This document shows, piece by piece, positions 1 to 10,512 of a stretch of 64,000 nucleotides of DNA; the stretch's first letter is position 1; every line of letters starts with the position of its first letter. Under the pieces are notes generated by a model that was not told the DNA's origin, made no database searches, and saw nothing but the letters and a program-made list of their open reading frames with translations. The position numbers and the translations under genes are program-made. This stretch comes from Pisolithus tinctorius (Eukaryota; Basidiomycota; Agaricomycetes; Boletales; Pisolithaceae): assembly GCA_024663395.1 (NCBI GenBank), contig JANFAH010000008.1, positions 2,046,001-2,110,000 of the forward strand, read 5' to 3'.

Positions 1-696
1 TTTGCTTACAACAATGCACCCAGCGCTATGACCAGAGTATCACCCTTCTTTGCTAATAAGGGTTACCACCCTAACATCTCGGTCTTCCCTGAGCATGACC
101 TCACGTCTAACCGGGCTTGTGATTACGCAGTCGAGTTAGATTCACTGCACCAGTACCTACATGAAGAAATGGCCCTCACCCAGCAATGCTACCAAGGACC
201 GGCAGATGCTAAGTGCATGCTGGCCCTGGACTTCAAAGTGGGCGACAATGTCTATGTAAAGGCCAAGTACTTCCGGTCGACCCAGCCCTCCAAGAAACTG
301 AGTGAGAAGAACCTTGGGCCCTATCCCATAATAGCCCAGGCCGGTTCTCACTCGTTCACCCTATGCCTACCAGACTCTATGCGTGCTGTACACCCAGTCT
401 TCCACATATCCCAACTCAAACCGGCCATTCCAAACACCATACCCAACCAGTCTCAACCTCCACCCCCACCGGTAGATGTCAACGGTGACTTAGAATTTGA
501 AGTAGCAGAGATACTCAATTCGAAGGTCGACTGGCACAGAAAGTGTTGGTTGCAGTACCTGGTCTGGTGGACCAGTTATGAGGGAACTGATGAAGAAACT
601 ACCTGGGTACTAGCAACAGAGCTGGACAACGCTTCAGAACTCATCCAAGAATATCATGACCAGTACCCAGACAAACCTGGTCCTTTCAAGAAATAG
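1..696 (+). CDS. Gypsy Pol C-terminus: end of integrase plus chromodomain (5' partial)
   Basis: The frame is open from base 1 and ends at TAG 694-696. The first residues (FAYNNAPSAMTRVSPFF) are the end of the integrase core as in other gypsy Pols. Around residues 80-140 comes the GPY/F-type region (VGDNVYVKAKYF, LGPYPIIAQAG, HPVFHISQLK). A proline-rich linker follows, and then a chromodomain near residues 160-215 (YLVWWTSYEG, ETTWV). Such chromodomains direct integration to marked heterochromatin in chromoviruses (established knowledge). No stop or frameshift interrupts this part. The pol stop is 185 bp from the end of the convergent antisense gene. Confidence 0.92.
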   Translation, partial: FAYNNAPSAMTRVSPFFANKGYHPNISVFPEHDLTSNRACDYAVELDSLHQYLHEEMALTQQCYQGPADAKCMLALDFKVGDNVYVKAKYFRSTQPSKKLSEKNLGPYPIIAQAGSHSFTLCLPDSMRAVHPVFHISQLKPAIPNTIPNQSQPPPPPVDVNGDLEFEVAEILNSKVDWHRKCWLQYLVWWTSYEGTDEETTWVLATELDNASELIQEYHDQYPDKPGPFKK

Positions 697-881
697 TCTA
701 GAACCGGTCTCAAATTTCCTTTCCTCCTTATCTGTTTCTCCTATCTTGTAGTTACTATATCTTGATTTCCTTTACTTTTCCCTTATTTGCTTTCTTTCAT
801 ACTTCAGAACTGGAACTGGGCATTGACATTTGCAACTATACACATACACGAAAAAAAACGGTACTCTATGTGCACACAACC

Positions 882-1945
882 TCAGACTTGGGACCCAGCA
901 GAACCGGCACCGGCCTGGTCACCTGACTCAGACTGGGACTGGCTTTCCTCCTCTTCATCCCTCAGCCCCTCCAGCTCATCATTGAGCCCCTCAATGTCCC
1001 TGTCCTCCTCGTCGGTAGTGTCCTGGTCTGAAGGCATGTCTGGCACCAAAAACTCAAAGTGCTCTTTGATGTAAGTCTCATACGATCGGGCAAACCGGTA
1101 GAAGTTTTGGGAGACTTCCCTTTGCGCCATCACAAGGCCAGCCATGTTGTCAGCAATGCACTCGACCGCTTTGATCAAGTGCTCCATTTGATCACTGGTC
1201 ACCGGACCAGCTTCAACCTCGTCACCGGTCTTCTTCAATGTCGATGGGCCCTCACCTACATCATCCTCATCACCTGCACCCTCGAGTACTTTGGCAGATG
1301 GCCGCCTCGATCTTTTCTTCTTCTCCCCGGCATGAGGGAAGGTCACATCGGCCTTCCTCTTCCCCTTGTCCCCAGCCAGTCCAACACCAGAACCAGTCTC
1401 ACCTTCGACCGGCCACCAGCAATGCTCCTTGAGCTCGTTGCACCGGTTACACGCCAGGCATCTCTTCTTACTGTCAGTGCTGCACAGACAGGGTGTGTTG
1501 GTCCAGGCGCAGCAAAGGCAGCTGGTGGAGTGTTAGTTATCAACACTGGTGGTAATCATCACGGTACTCACTGAGGGTTCATCACCTCGACATTTGAACC
1601 AGCCCTGGCCGAACTACCCACCAGGGCATCAGCCCGCTGGCTCTCAGCCTCCTTTCTGGCCTCTTCAGCCTTGTGCACAGCCTCTATCCTCTGTGCCTCT
1701 GCCTCTCCACGTGCCCTTTCCTCTTCGAGCCGGGCCTGCTCCTGCCTCTCAGCCTCCAACTGGGCTTCCTCCTGTGCCCTGGCCTTGCGCCTCTTGCATT
1801 TGGCCAGTTTTCCCCAGATGGCCTCGTTGTCATTGTCGCTGCCTACCTGCAGCTCTGCACTCGTCGCCTGGGTCAGGTTGGGCAGTATGTCTTGATCGTA
1901 AGGTGTTCTGGACCAGCAAATAGACATGTCGAAGTAAAGAACCAA
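882..1945 (-). CDS. Antisense six-cysteine accessory protein of Gyp-A
   Basis: The gene runs opposite to pol, between the pol stop and the 3' LTR. I read two exons, 1945-1572 and 1521-882, joined over a 50-bp intron (GTGAGT donor, CTAAC branch-like site, CCACCAG acceptor). The product is about 337 residues with no internal stop. Exon 1 is rich in Glu, Arg and Ala and looks like a charged coiled coil. Exon 2 opens with a cysteine cluster spaced C-x2-C-x8-C-x10-C-x2-C-x6-C. A basic run (KKKRSRRP) that could be a nuclear signal comes next, then a helical stretch and a very acidic tail. The spacing resembles a fungal Zn(2)Cys(6) cluster but is not the exact consensus. Function is unknown; DNA or RNA binding is an inference. 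Counterparts sit at the same place in Gyp-B and Gyp-D. Confidence 0.72.
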
Positions 1946-2044
1946 ACCTGGGGTGGACCAGTCTTAAGTCCACCAGCTTTCAAGGTCAGACACAAAGTTT
2001 TCGATCTCAGCATTGTCCTCATTGGAGCCTCCTGGGCTTGGCTC

Positions 2045-2057
2045 CAAGAGGGGGATA
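2045..2057 (+). promoter_or_regulatory. Polypurine tract of Gyp-A copy 1
   Basis: A purine run (AAGAGGGGGA) ends a few bases before the 3' LTR. This is the usual primer site for plus-strand DNA synthesis. Confidence 0.7.
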
Positions 2058-2058
2058 C

Positions 2059-2645
2059 TGTCATGACCATGTCTAGACCACCCTTGACCAGCTCTACACC
2101 AGCCTCGACTGGTCCCGTTCAACCCTTGCCCTGGTCCTGGCCTTGACCCTTCGACCCATAAACATGTTAGCTCGCATGGCACTGCGAGGCAGTGCCCAGT
2201 CAAGTTGTTCCCTCAGTTTGTACCGGGCCGGTGTAACATCCGGCCCAGCCACATGTCCTGTCCCGGTTCCTGGTAATCCCTTGTTCATACTCTTTGCTTG
2301 ATAAGATTCTTTGTAAACACTACTTACCAATCTGTTTACCAATCATCACTGTACCAGTGCAGACTGGTCTCTGGCGCTACGTTACACTTAGGTTACTTCT
2401 AGTATTTAAGCCATAGGATATTCTGTTTAGCCTCAGTCTGAAATCAACTTAGTTCTTGCCTTAACCCGGTCTCCCTGACTATCTGTCTTCTGTCTCTTGA
2501 CCGGACTAAGGCCCATGCAAGGGAATAGCGCTGCACCCTCAGTCGCTAAGTCCAATAGTCCAAAACCCTTGATATCTTGTATTACCCTCTAACCCCTGAC
2601 CAGACTCCAGACCGGCCTTGGACCGGTGAAGACCCAAACTTAACA
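2059..2645 (+). repeat. 3' LTR of Gyp-A copy 1 (587 bp)
   Basis: It starts TGTCATGACC and ends CTTAACA. It matches the LTR at 58129-58714 over its full length, with mostly C/T and G/A differences. A TATTTAAG box lies near 2402. The shared LTR core (TGCAAGGGAATAGCGC and following) is at 2514-2553. Confidence 0.93.
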
Positions 2646-5535
2646 GTTTCTTGATTGCTAATTCATGCATGCAAAGCTATGGAACATGGTCTCAATTAGA
2701 TGAACCCATGTAGAAAATACACTGCCACTAACTTGAAGATAAGCACTCTTTTGGATACTAGCAAGATTTGAATGCCCATGTATGCCTAGGGTTGCCCTCT
2801 GGTTCTGCAAAGCTTCTTTAAAACACTTAACCTTTTGATGACACTCTGCAATTTGGATATTCAAGCTTGTCATGTCAGCAACCCCATGGAGAAGATCTTT
2901 CTCCAGCACTTCTAGCTTGGCCTCATAATTTGCCAATGATTTCTGAGTTGCCATGATTTGCAATATCATATTCTCAGCAGCTGTAGAGCTGTGACCTAAT
3001 TTGATGGTGAGCAGGAGTCATTATTTATATCAGCAGCTTACAAGGAGCTGGCTTTGTCTGTGCAGAGACTTGAGCAACCCATTCAGCTTGAAGAGTTGGA
3101 ATATCAACTCCACATCTCCTTAGGCCTCTGTTTGCAGCAGCCTTCTTTTCTTGGCAATGATTCCAGTGATGCAAAAGCCACTGGCCCAAACCAGTGAGAC
3201 TCTTCATGTCCAGGTGGCACACCTGGAAGTCAATAACAAAGCGGTGTTGATGATACTGAATAATATGTTAGCTTGAAACAGATGTGGCATACTGCACACA
3301 TACCCCAGAAACATGAAGAGATGGTATCAGCCCTTTGATTGAACTCCAAAAATGCTCACATCCCTCTCCATCAGATAGCCCAAATCCTTCACATTTTCGG
3401 GGGTGATAGATAAGCTGACATGCCCATTGATGACCAAAGGCATGAAATACTGAGATGGCAAAAGAAATATGTGGCAGAAATGACTTGAGAAAACCCCACT
3501 TCCTGCAGCTCTGTTCCAGTTGACAACCTATGTCATATAACAGCCCAATACGAAAATTATCTGGGAGATGGCCAAAAAGAGATTTGATGAGGGCAAGTGC
3601 ATAATGTTGCCTCTCCCCAGCTGAAGTCATATTTGCAAGGTAAATGACACGATCATGACGACAGAGTAGGGCCATGACACCAGTATCTGAAAAGAACTGG
3701 GTACTTGCCTACACTGCCATCAGACCAATGGAGTCAGAATAAATGATTAAGACTCACTTTCTGGCGCCTCTCATCAGCTGCAGTAAAGGACTCATTACAA
3801 CCCTTCAGCACTGACATTGTTATCCTCATTCCCTCTTCAAACTCATCCTCCCCATCACCAAGATAATTCTTTTTCAAAGCCTGTCCACTCCTCCTTTGGG
3901 TTGAAGACTTTGACTTTCGCAACTCATTAACCTCATGCTCCATAGCACAAATATCTTCTTGTGAAAGAAAGACTGTAGCTGTAGGGTTTACTGGATCATC
4001 TGGATGCCCACTTCTGTGCTTCTGAGTAAAACAAGCATCAATGCAAACAATTGCATCAACATCAGAAAAGCTAGAACAAAGGAAATTTTAGCAGTTGACA
4101 AAACTATATCCACCATGTGACATACCCATGTTCACTATTATTGTTCTGCCAGCTCTGGCCACCAAAGCATAAAGGACAATGCTGTCGTAGGTATTCTGAT
4201 GGCCTCATCTTTGAACTGAGGACATCATTGTCTGAGGAACTTGGCAATGGGATTGCAGAGGGGATGTTTGATGGTGGACTAGCAGATTTTTGCAGTTGTT
4301 GTTGGACATATTCATCAAGGGATGTTTCCAGAATACAATACCAGTGATATGCATTACTGAACCTCTGGCATATACCCTCCTGCAAGTATCATCAGCAATG
4401 ATCCATGACTGAGAAGAACAACCAAAGTATGCATTAATAATATAGCAACATCACCACAAACAATACCAACAAACATCCTACCCTATCAATATAACACTAC
4501 AGCAGTCCCAAGAAACAGAACATGTCACACATGCATGCACTTATAACCATGAAATAGTCATGCATCAGATTAAGATATACTACCTACATAGCAGAGTTAT
4601 CTGTACTACAGTCACTATGGCAGTAATGTATGTTTTAGGAAGTGGAAAAAATGGGGTAATGATACAAAACATGACAATTCCATACCTTTGTGTCCACCTT
4701 ATAACCCATAGCTGCAAGGTATGCCTCAAGGGACTCACACCATGCTGAAGTGTTTGGAGGTATGCGCATGAAGAGTTGTTGGACAAAGCTGAGAAGCTGT
4801 AGGCTAACAGCAAGTGTTGGCCCCAGTGGGGCACAGGGGAAGTAGCCCATCAAAAGGAGTTGGAGGGCTGCAGGTGCACAAGGACAGACAGCCAGATCAA
4901 CTGATTGCAGAGCTGCCATGAATGCATCTAAGCAGAGGAAAATGATGAAGAACACAGAAATCTCACCATTGAAATCAATGCAAATGACTCTCAGTTTTCG
5001 AGTCTGGTGACAACCACATGTTGGCAGTTTGTAGTCAACAGGATTCCGGAAGTGGTTGGATAGTCGTCGATATGCAAGGTACGGCTGAAGGAGGGATGAC
5101 AGTGTGCGACCACTGCTGCCACTGCTTCATTTTTTTTCGGGCATTCCTAGACGGTGACAGGAGCAGGTCTTGGCTAATATGTAGCCCATCGGTTAAGCAG
5201 TCGAAAGTGGCATCATGGGAGAGGTCACATTCACTACCTGCAGAAGGCTCTAACAGGTGAGCAGCGCTTGAAGCAGAGCGGTGTTGGATGTGGGGGTTGG
5301 AGGAATCACTGGGGTGTTGTGTGAAAGTGCGACAGCCAGGTAAGGTGAGCAAGCGCTCAACAGGAAGGTAAAGCCCCGCAGTTCCAGGAACATGGCACAA
5401 AGGTTCAGCAGTCTGATGGTCAACAAGGACCGCAAGATCATCCGCACAGAGCGAGTCGGGAATCTGGTTCATCGGGGCAGTAACTCGTACAGAGGGACCA
5501 TGCCTAGTAAGCTGTTTTGGTCGATGAAAAGACAT
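2646..5535 (-). pseudogene. KDZ transposase, spliced, 3' end cut by Gyp-A
   Basis: Exons in several frames give the usual KDZ order. There is an N-terminal basic region (5535-5035: KKMKQWQQWSH). A CxC cysteine cluster region follows (4955-4580: CPCAPAALQLLLMGYFPCAP). Next come CPLCFGG (about 4190) and a first catalytic Asp block (VCIDACFTQKHR, about 4035). Then come YDIGCQLE (about 3530) and the diagnostic FHAFGHQWACQ and EGCEHFWS (about 3450-3350). A C-terminal coiled coil runs 2969-2658. One intron is visible at about 4974-4930 (GTGAGATTT to TGCTTAG). The D-D-E residues appear present. The coding region runs into the Gyp-A LTR at 2645, so the gene is broken. Whether other frame changes are introns or indels is not settled. 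Confidence 0.88.
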
Positions 5536-5806
5536 TTATGAAATTCGGTCAGATGCATAAACTGTCTAGGCAAGTTAGTGGTAGATGATGATCCTGCAAC
5601 ACCAAGTTACAGGACTGTGACCAGGACACCAAATCCTGGTTGCTGGAAGGCAACCCCAAGATGCCACCAGCACATCTCCAATAGTTAGCCTCCAGCGTAG
5701 AAAAGCAAACTGACCTTTGCACATGACTAGTGAGGGCAATGGGGAAAGAGACAGAGCAAGTGTGCGATGAACAAAATGAGATTGCAATTGCAGCATGCTA
5801 CGAATA

Positions 5807-7995
5807 TCATTCAGGAAATGTACAGAGTAAAAATGGTATTGGGGAATAATGAAGGAGGTTACTGACTATTTGAACTGTAACCCTGTGGTGCAGTTGGAAT
5901 AAGGTGGGGAAGAAGGGGCAGCAACCAAAAGTATCAAAGAACGACTGTACATAAAATATAGCCAACTTCTTTTCCATTGCCCAGACACATGACGATGATG
6001 CTAATGGCATAATTGGCTCCGCCAAGTCTGAGGGGCATCCTGGCCATACAGCAAGTAATGCCCAGAGCTTCTCTATGTACTCCCGTTTCGATTGAAAGTC
6101 GGATGAGCCAAGGCCTTGATTTTGCTGAGGGAAAGGCTCAGCACACATGGTGAGTTCCGAATCACCAGGGAAAATCTGTGTAGAGTTCAGAAACAGCACA
6201 TTCCTGGTGAGGTAAAATTGTACATACCTGCCGGATGTGATCGAGCTGCTCTGAATCCCGATTCAACCACAAGCTAGGCATCATCGCATGGTCAAGAGTG
6301 ACCAACTCGAACCAGAAGTTGTGTTCATATAAATCCCATAAAATCTTGCTTTTCATCATCTGATCAATGGTAGTGAGCTCTGCGAGGGAAATTGAAATAT
6401 CCTGGAATTGTACATGGCTAGGTATGTCATGTTGGAGGCTGACAAGCTCGGGACCAAAGAGGGCGGCAGATTCATGTAGTCAGTCACCAGAAAATGTGGA
6501 TGAAATCTGCTGGGGAATTGTGTTCAGGAAATCCCCCCAGGACCAAGGGATAACAGGAGATGCATCCGAGGCAGAAAGATGAGTGATCCAACCTGCTCGA
6601 GAGACTAGCCAATTCCTCAGGTACCTCTGCTGGTGATTGGAGGACTCGCCCCTCACAAACAGACTCAGGCTGGGAAAGAAGTAAGCTACCTTTGGCGCAT
6701 TGGGACTAACCCTTTTTGCATCCTTATTCATGTCCTTCAGGGCAGCATGCCATGTGGACATAGCAGGGGGAATAGCTGGATCACCAAGGTCTTCCCACAG
6801 TTTGGGATTCAGAACGACCAACGGCTTGGCTCCTTTCGAGCCCGCAGGGGGATCTGAGCAAAATGTTAAACACACTGAGACAAAATGAATAGGATACGTA
6901 CATGGCTGATTACGTTGTCGAGCCCTGCCCATCCTAACAGCTCCCATACTTGAACTTGCACCACTGGAACTTGCAGCATTGGAAGCCATGGGACCCGTGC
7001 TTGTGGGAGTCGAGGCCACACCACTGCTGGTGCATGGTGGTTCTGGCCAGGGAGCCACAAATTGCTCAAGCCCAATCGCCGGGCCTTGTTGAGTGTGCCT
7101 GTGTCATGATTCACCAGGGTGGTACCAGGTGCTGTGCCATTTCAGCATCTGCCCGACCTCAAAAACCTCAGGATCCATGACTATGTCATGAGGGCGCATA
7201 ATCTCGATGGTCTTCAACACTTGCATGTCTGGGGGTACACAATTGGGTTTCCAGACCATCCAGACAGGCACACATATTTCGAAAAGGCACTGGCAAATGT
7301 CGGGGTCTGTCATGAATGCCCTGATCCAGCAGTCAAATGAATCGACGAAAGTGCCTGTAGCAGGGTCGAGGTCTGTGTCCAGATATTCTAGCATGCCAAA
7401 GATGTCTAGGAGGAGGCATTGACAAAAAGTGACCAATATGACTGTGTCTCAAAACCTAAATGGGAGTTGCTAGAGAAAATTTTAATTAACAAAATCTGAA
7501 CCAGAAAAAAATCATACCTTCAGATGCAGGAGACATCGCCAATATGACCCCAGCCATGAGTCAGGTCTCAGAGGACCTTCATAGTGGGGGTGCTTCTTTA
7601 GCCAACCTTGCAAACATTCGTCTAGTTGATTATAAATGGTCTCCATTGACTTCCACTTGTCAGCATGAATCCTGCCAACTTTGAAGGCAGACTCTCTTTC
7701 CAGCACAAAATCTTCCGCTGACTGGGTAACGTTCCACCACAGCCACTTCCACATTGGGTCATCTCCATTGGCCACTTTCTGAGGGACACACAGACTCCAT
7801 GTGTAGCGTTCTGCGAACAACTGTGGCCATTGAAAACAGTCTATATGGCTGAACCATCCATCATGTAGGGGCATGATTGTTTCTCCATCGAAGATGAAGG
7901 GTTGGGGAATATAGTCAGCATTCAGTGATGTGATCCAGTTGTCATCACACTTTGCTAGGACATGTGCATCGAATGCAGCCCATCTCCCTGAAAAT
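5807..7995 (-). pseudogene. KDZ-associated Agaricomycete accessory protein
   Basis: It lies just upstream of the transposase on the same strand. Exon-like blocks read 7989-7512 (after a TTTTCAG acceptor; WAAFDAHVLAKCDDNW, FIFDGE, MPLHDGWFSHIDCFQWPQLF), 7436-7104, 7058-6480, 6359-6162 and 6199-5807. The opening block, with its FDGE and GWFSH phrases, is one I know from abundant uncharacterised mushroom proteins next to KDZ transposases. Tryptophan is frequent. No catalytic motif is recognisable and function is unknown. The first exon is not identified. Whether the gene is still functional cannot be told from the sequence. The family link is from memory. Confidence 0.6.
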
Positions 7996-8219
7996 AATGA
8001 TAATCAATTTGAGCTGAGTTAGGGACAGTGAGAATGCACCGTCGCCAGGGCAGTTGCACAATGATAATTCATAAGGGTGAACACTAGCTACATTCATCCT
8101 GGAAACAAAAGAAGTCAGTCAGTACTTACTTAAATTGACGGAGATGACGACGAGGGGAGAAAAAAATGAATCATGCAGCATTAAGGCTGGTGTAACTGAA
8201 ATGAAATGAGAATGTTGCC

Positions 8220-8310
8220 CTCAATAGGCCCCAAGCCTATTGAGAACTCATGAGGCACCAAACCCCAGAGCACTTGGCAGACAAATGCTCCGAACGTTTG
8301 GCTCCGAGTA
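8220..8310 (-). repeat. Hairpin repeat L1
   Basis: Stem 8220-8229 (CTCAATAGGC) pairs with 8235-8244 around the loop CCCAA (TTGGG on the minus strand). The flank GGCACCAAACCCCAGAG with ACAAATGCTC is shared with L2 and, inverted, with the sequence at 16591-16684. Confidence 0.75.
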
Positions 8311-8493
8311 CAGCATAAGTTGACCAGATGTTTGAAAGAAAGGTATGAATGAAAGAGAATAAAAACTTACTTTCAAAAAACGTCTTCTTGACAAAGAGGT
8401 GATGATGATTAATGTATTGACTCTGCACATGTATAGACTATGTTAACACCTGAATTTCGATGAAGAAATGCCCCAGAAACCATGAGGATATCT

Positions 8494-8580
8494 CTTGATA
8501 GGCCCCAAGCCTATCAAGAACTCACGGGCACCAAACCCCCAAGACCTGACAGACAAATGCTCCCAACGTTCATGGAATGA
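8494..8580 (-). repeat. Hairpin repeat L2
   Basis: Stem 8494-8503 (CTTGATAGGC) pairs with 8509-8518 around the same loop. Two stem base pairs differ from L1, and both are compensated on the other arm. Confidence 0.75.
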
Positions 8581-9065
8581 GCGACTGGGCCATCTGGAAA
8601 ATTAAGATGGAAAAGATAGAGAGAAACTTACCTTGCACTGAATTGGTTTATATGGAGGGGCATTGGCAACTCGAAGTAGTAGGTAGCACTTACTAGTAGT
8701 AGTGAGAAATATTATGGGTACTGCTGTGCACGTGACCTGCACTGCAAATGAATGCAACGCCTGACTTACAGCGTGCTCGAGGAAGACCTTGAGTCTAGGC
8801 TCTAAATTGTCAAATAATCGGGTGATTAGATATAAGTTTTGTGTTCTGTATTTCATTCCTCAATGTTCCACACTGCCTATTGTAATATTCATGGGAGATG
8901 CATTTGTGCATTATAGTAATGACATATTGATAAGCTACTTATAGCAAGTTACCCTTATCTTACCCATGTCCAGCGATTTTGTTTACATTTATTTGGCTGT
9001 ACTGCGTTGTGTGCTGGCAGTTTAGTGTTGTTGGCGGTTCTAAAGTGCATGTGGGCTTTTTGGCA

Positions 9066-9300
9066 TTGCATTCTTGGTGTGGGTAAATGCATTGTGCCAT
9101 GTCCCACTGGGCCCATTTTCGGTGCATGGGGGTGTTTTGTTGTTTTCTGGATGCGGCATGTTATCCGAGGCAGTTGCTTTTTGGGGTTGCGTTCTTGGTG
9201 CGGGTAAATGCGTTGTGCTGCGTCCCGCTGGGTCTGTTTTCAGTGCATGTGGCTGTTCTGTTGTTTTCTGGATGTGGCATGTTATCCAAGGTGGATGGCG
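9066..9300 (+). repeat. Tandem duplication, unit 121 bp, about two copies
   Basis: Unit 1 starts at 9066 and unit 2 at 9187 (TTGCRTTCTTGGTGYGGGTA and following). The differences I see between the units are nearly all transitions. The repeat lies just upstream of the 3-exon gene. Confidence 0.75.
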
Positions 9301-9392
9301 GGTTGGCATGCATTGTTATCGCTGTTCGTGGTGCTGGCAGTGGCATAGAAGGTGTGCGGCTTGCTTCAATCTCTTTGTCTCTCATTGTGCAC

Positions 9393-10512
9393 ATGGATAT
9401 GTCGACGACCACAGTTGTAGGTTTCTTTGCGCTCTCAGGGGGCCATCATGTGCAGTCGACAAGGGGTGGCAATGGCGCAAAGACATATCATTGTTTCTAC
9501 AACTCCGCTGTGCAGTGTACATCCAGTGTGGTCTTTCCTGCACAACTCTGTGTTTACAGTCCCTTCAATGATATGCTGCTTGCGGATGACTCGGTGGCCT
9601 ATGTCATTGCAAGGGCTTACATCCTGTCCTCTATTCCTCGTGACCCTATTTTGCTGGAGGCGGTGGATCTTGCTACTGTACCTGGTGATCCTAGTAGTGA
9701 GGAGTATGAGGCTACCATCCCTGATAGTCCATGCCCATACATCTTCGGTGTTGGCTCTGTAACTACTCGGGCAACCTCTCTCCTGGATGGGGTCACCAAG
9801 GCCTTTTCTGTGACATCATCAGACTTCGTGCGCGATGCGACCATGTCTTTGACTGTGGTGTGAGTGATTTCTTGGTCCTGGGTTTCACCACTGATTCACA
9901 TTATCGGGCAGCTGTTGTTTTGATAGTTCACATCCTCACTGGTGTAGGACCCCACTGCCAAACCCAAATTCTACTGTGTTTTACACTGGTCTGTTTAGTG
10001 GTGCTGCCCCTGTGGGAGGGGTATTGGTGGAGTTGAAAAGTATCTTGCTCAACATTGGGGGTAATGACCATTATGCTGGTGGGGGTGGCTCTTCAGGGGG
10101 GAAGAAGCGCAAGTTTGTTTCGAAGGCTCCGGTAGAGTGAGTCCTCTCTCTTTGCCAATGCGCTGTGACTTAAAGCGGTTGATGGTGGGGGGGTAGAGGT
10201 GGCTTCCGCTTGGAGAAGGTGTCCATGACTCCTCTGTGGGTACCGTGCCATTTCATTGGTTGTTCGTGCTAAATGTTGCCTTCCAGCATGGACTTGGCGA
10301 TGGGCAGGGTTGCAGGGGCAAGCACCTCCCCATCATTGATTCATTCTTCCACTGTTTGTGTCACTAAAGAGGGTGGGGGGCCTGTGTTGGTATCTCTGGA
10401 TTTGTTACAGTTCTCTCAGGACAATCAGGACATAGTGGACACTTTGAATTCTGCAGACAGTGAGCCTTCTGCTGGTGCCTCGAAGGCAAAGGGTAAAGGC
10501 AAGCATGTGTGA
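9393..10512 (+). CDS. Three-exon gene of unknown function upstream of the Helitron Rep
   Basis: Exons are 9393-9859, 9948-10136 and 10287-10512. The introns are 88 and 150 bp with GTGAGT donors and TGTAG and TTCCAG acceptors, and the frame is kept across both. The start is ATG 9393 (MDMSTTTVVGFF) or 9399; the same frame is open further upstream, but there it overlaps the tandem duplication. The product is about 293 residues. Residues 1-155 are hydrophobic and polar in alternation, with IPGD-like and PDSPCPYIFGVG phrases. A LPNPNSTVFYTGLF segment follows, then a basic GGKKRKF stretch and a terminal KAKGKGK, both possible nuclear signals. The beta-rich look suggests an OB-like single-strand binding fold, but this is inference only. 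No stop interrupts it. It may be Helitron cargo or an independent gene. Confidence 0.62.

Larger units (their letters stand above)
1..2645 (+). mobile_element. Gyp-A copy 1, 3' part of a Ty3/gypsy element
   Basis: It consists of the end of pol (1-696), an antisense accessory gene (882-1945), a polypurine tract and the 3' LTR (2059-2645). The 5' part lies outside the window. The right end abuts the interrupted C-terminal coding region of a KDZ transposase, so this element landed inside that gene. The base run after the LTR, GTTTC (2646-2650), is the expected 3' target duplication, but its partner is off-window. A second copy of the family starts at 58129. Confidence 0.9.
2646..7995 (-). mobile_element. 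KDZ transposon remnant (transposase plus accessory gene)
   Basis: Two adjacent minus-strand genes, a KDZ (Kyakuja-Dileera-Zisupton) transposase and the protein family that often accompanies it in mushrooms, form the body of the element. Gyp-A interrupts the left side. I could not fix terminal inverted repeats, because the left end lies beyond Gyp-A and outside the window, and the right end is not evident before 9000. Confidence 0.75.
7996..9065. other. Non-coding stretch with two related hairpins
   Basis: I find no gene here. The stretch holds a direct repeat of about 80 bp (8220-8300 and 8494-8575), each copy opening with a perfect 10-bp hairpin. The rest is AT-rich sequence without recognisable signal. 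Confidence 0.6.

Noticed and set aside
8220..8580. Direct repeats with hairpins as a CRISPR array.
   Set aside because: Only two copies 274 bp apart, in fungal DNA, with homologous flanks rather than spacers.
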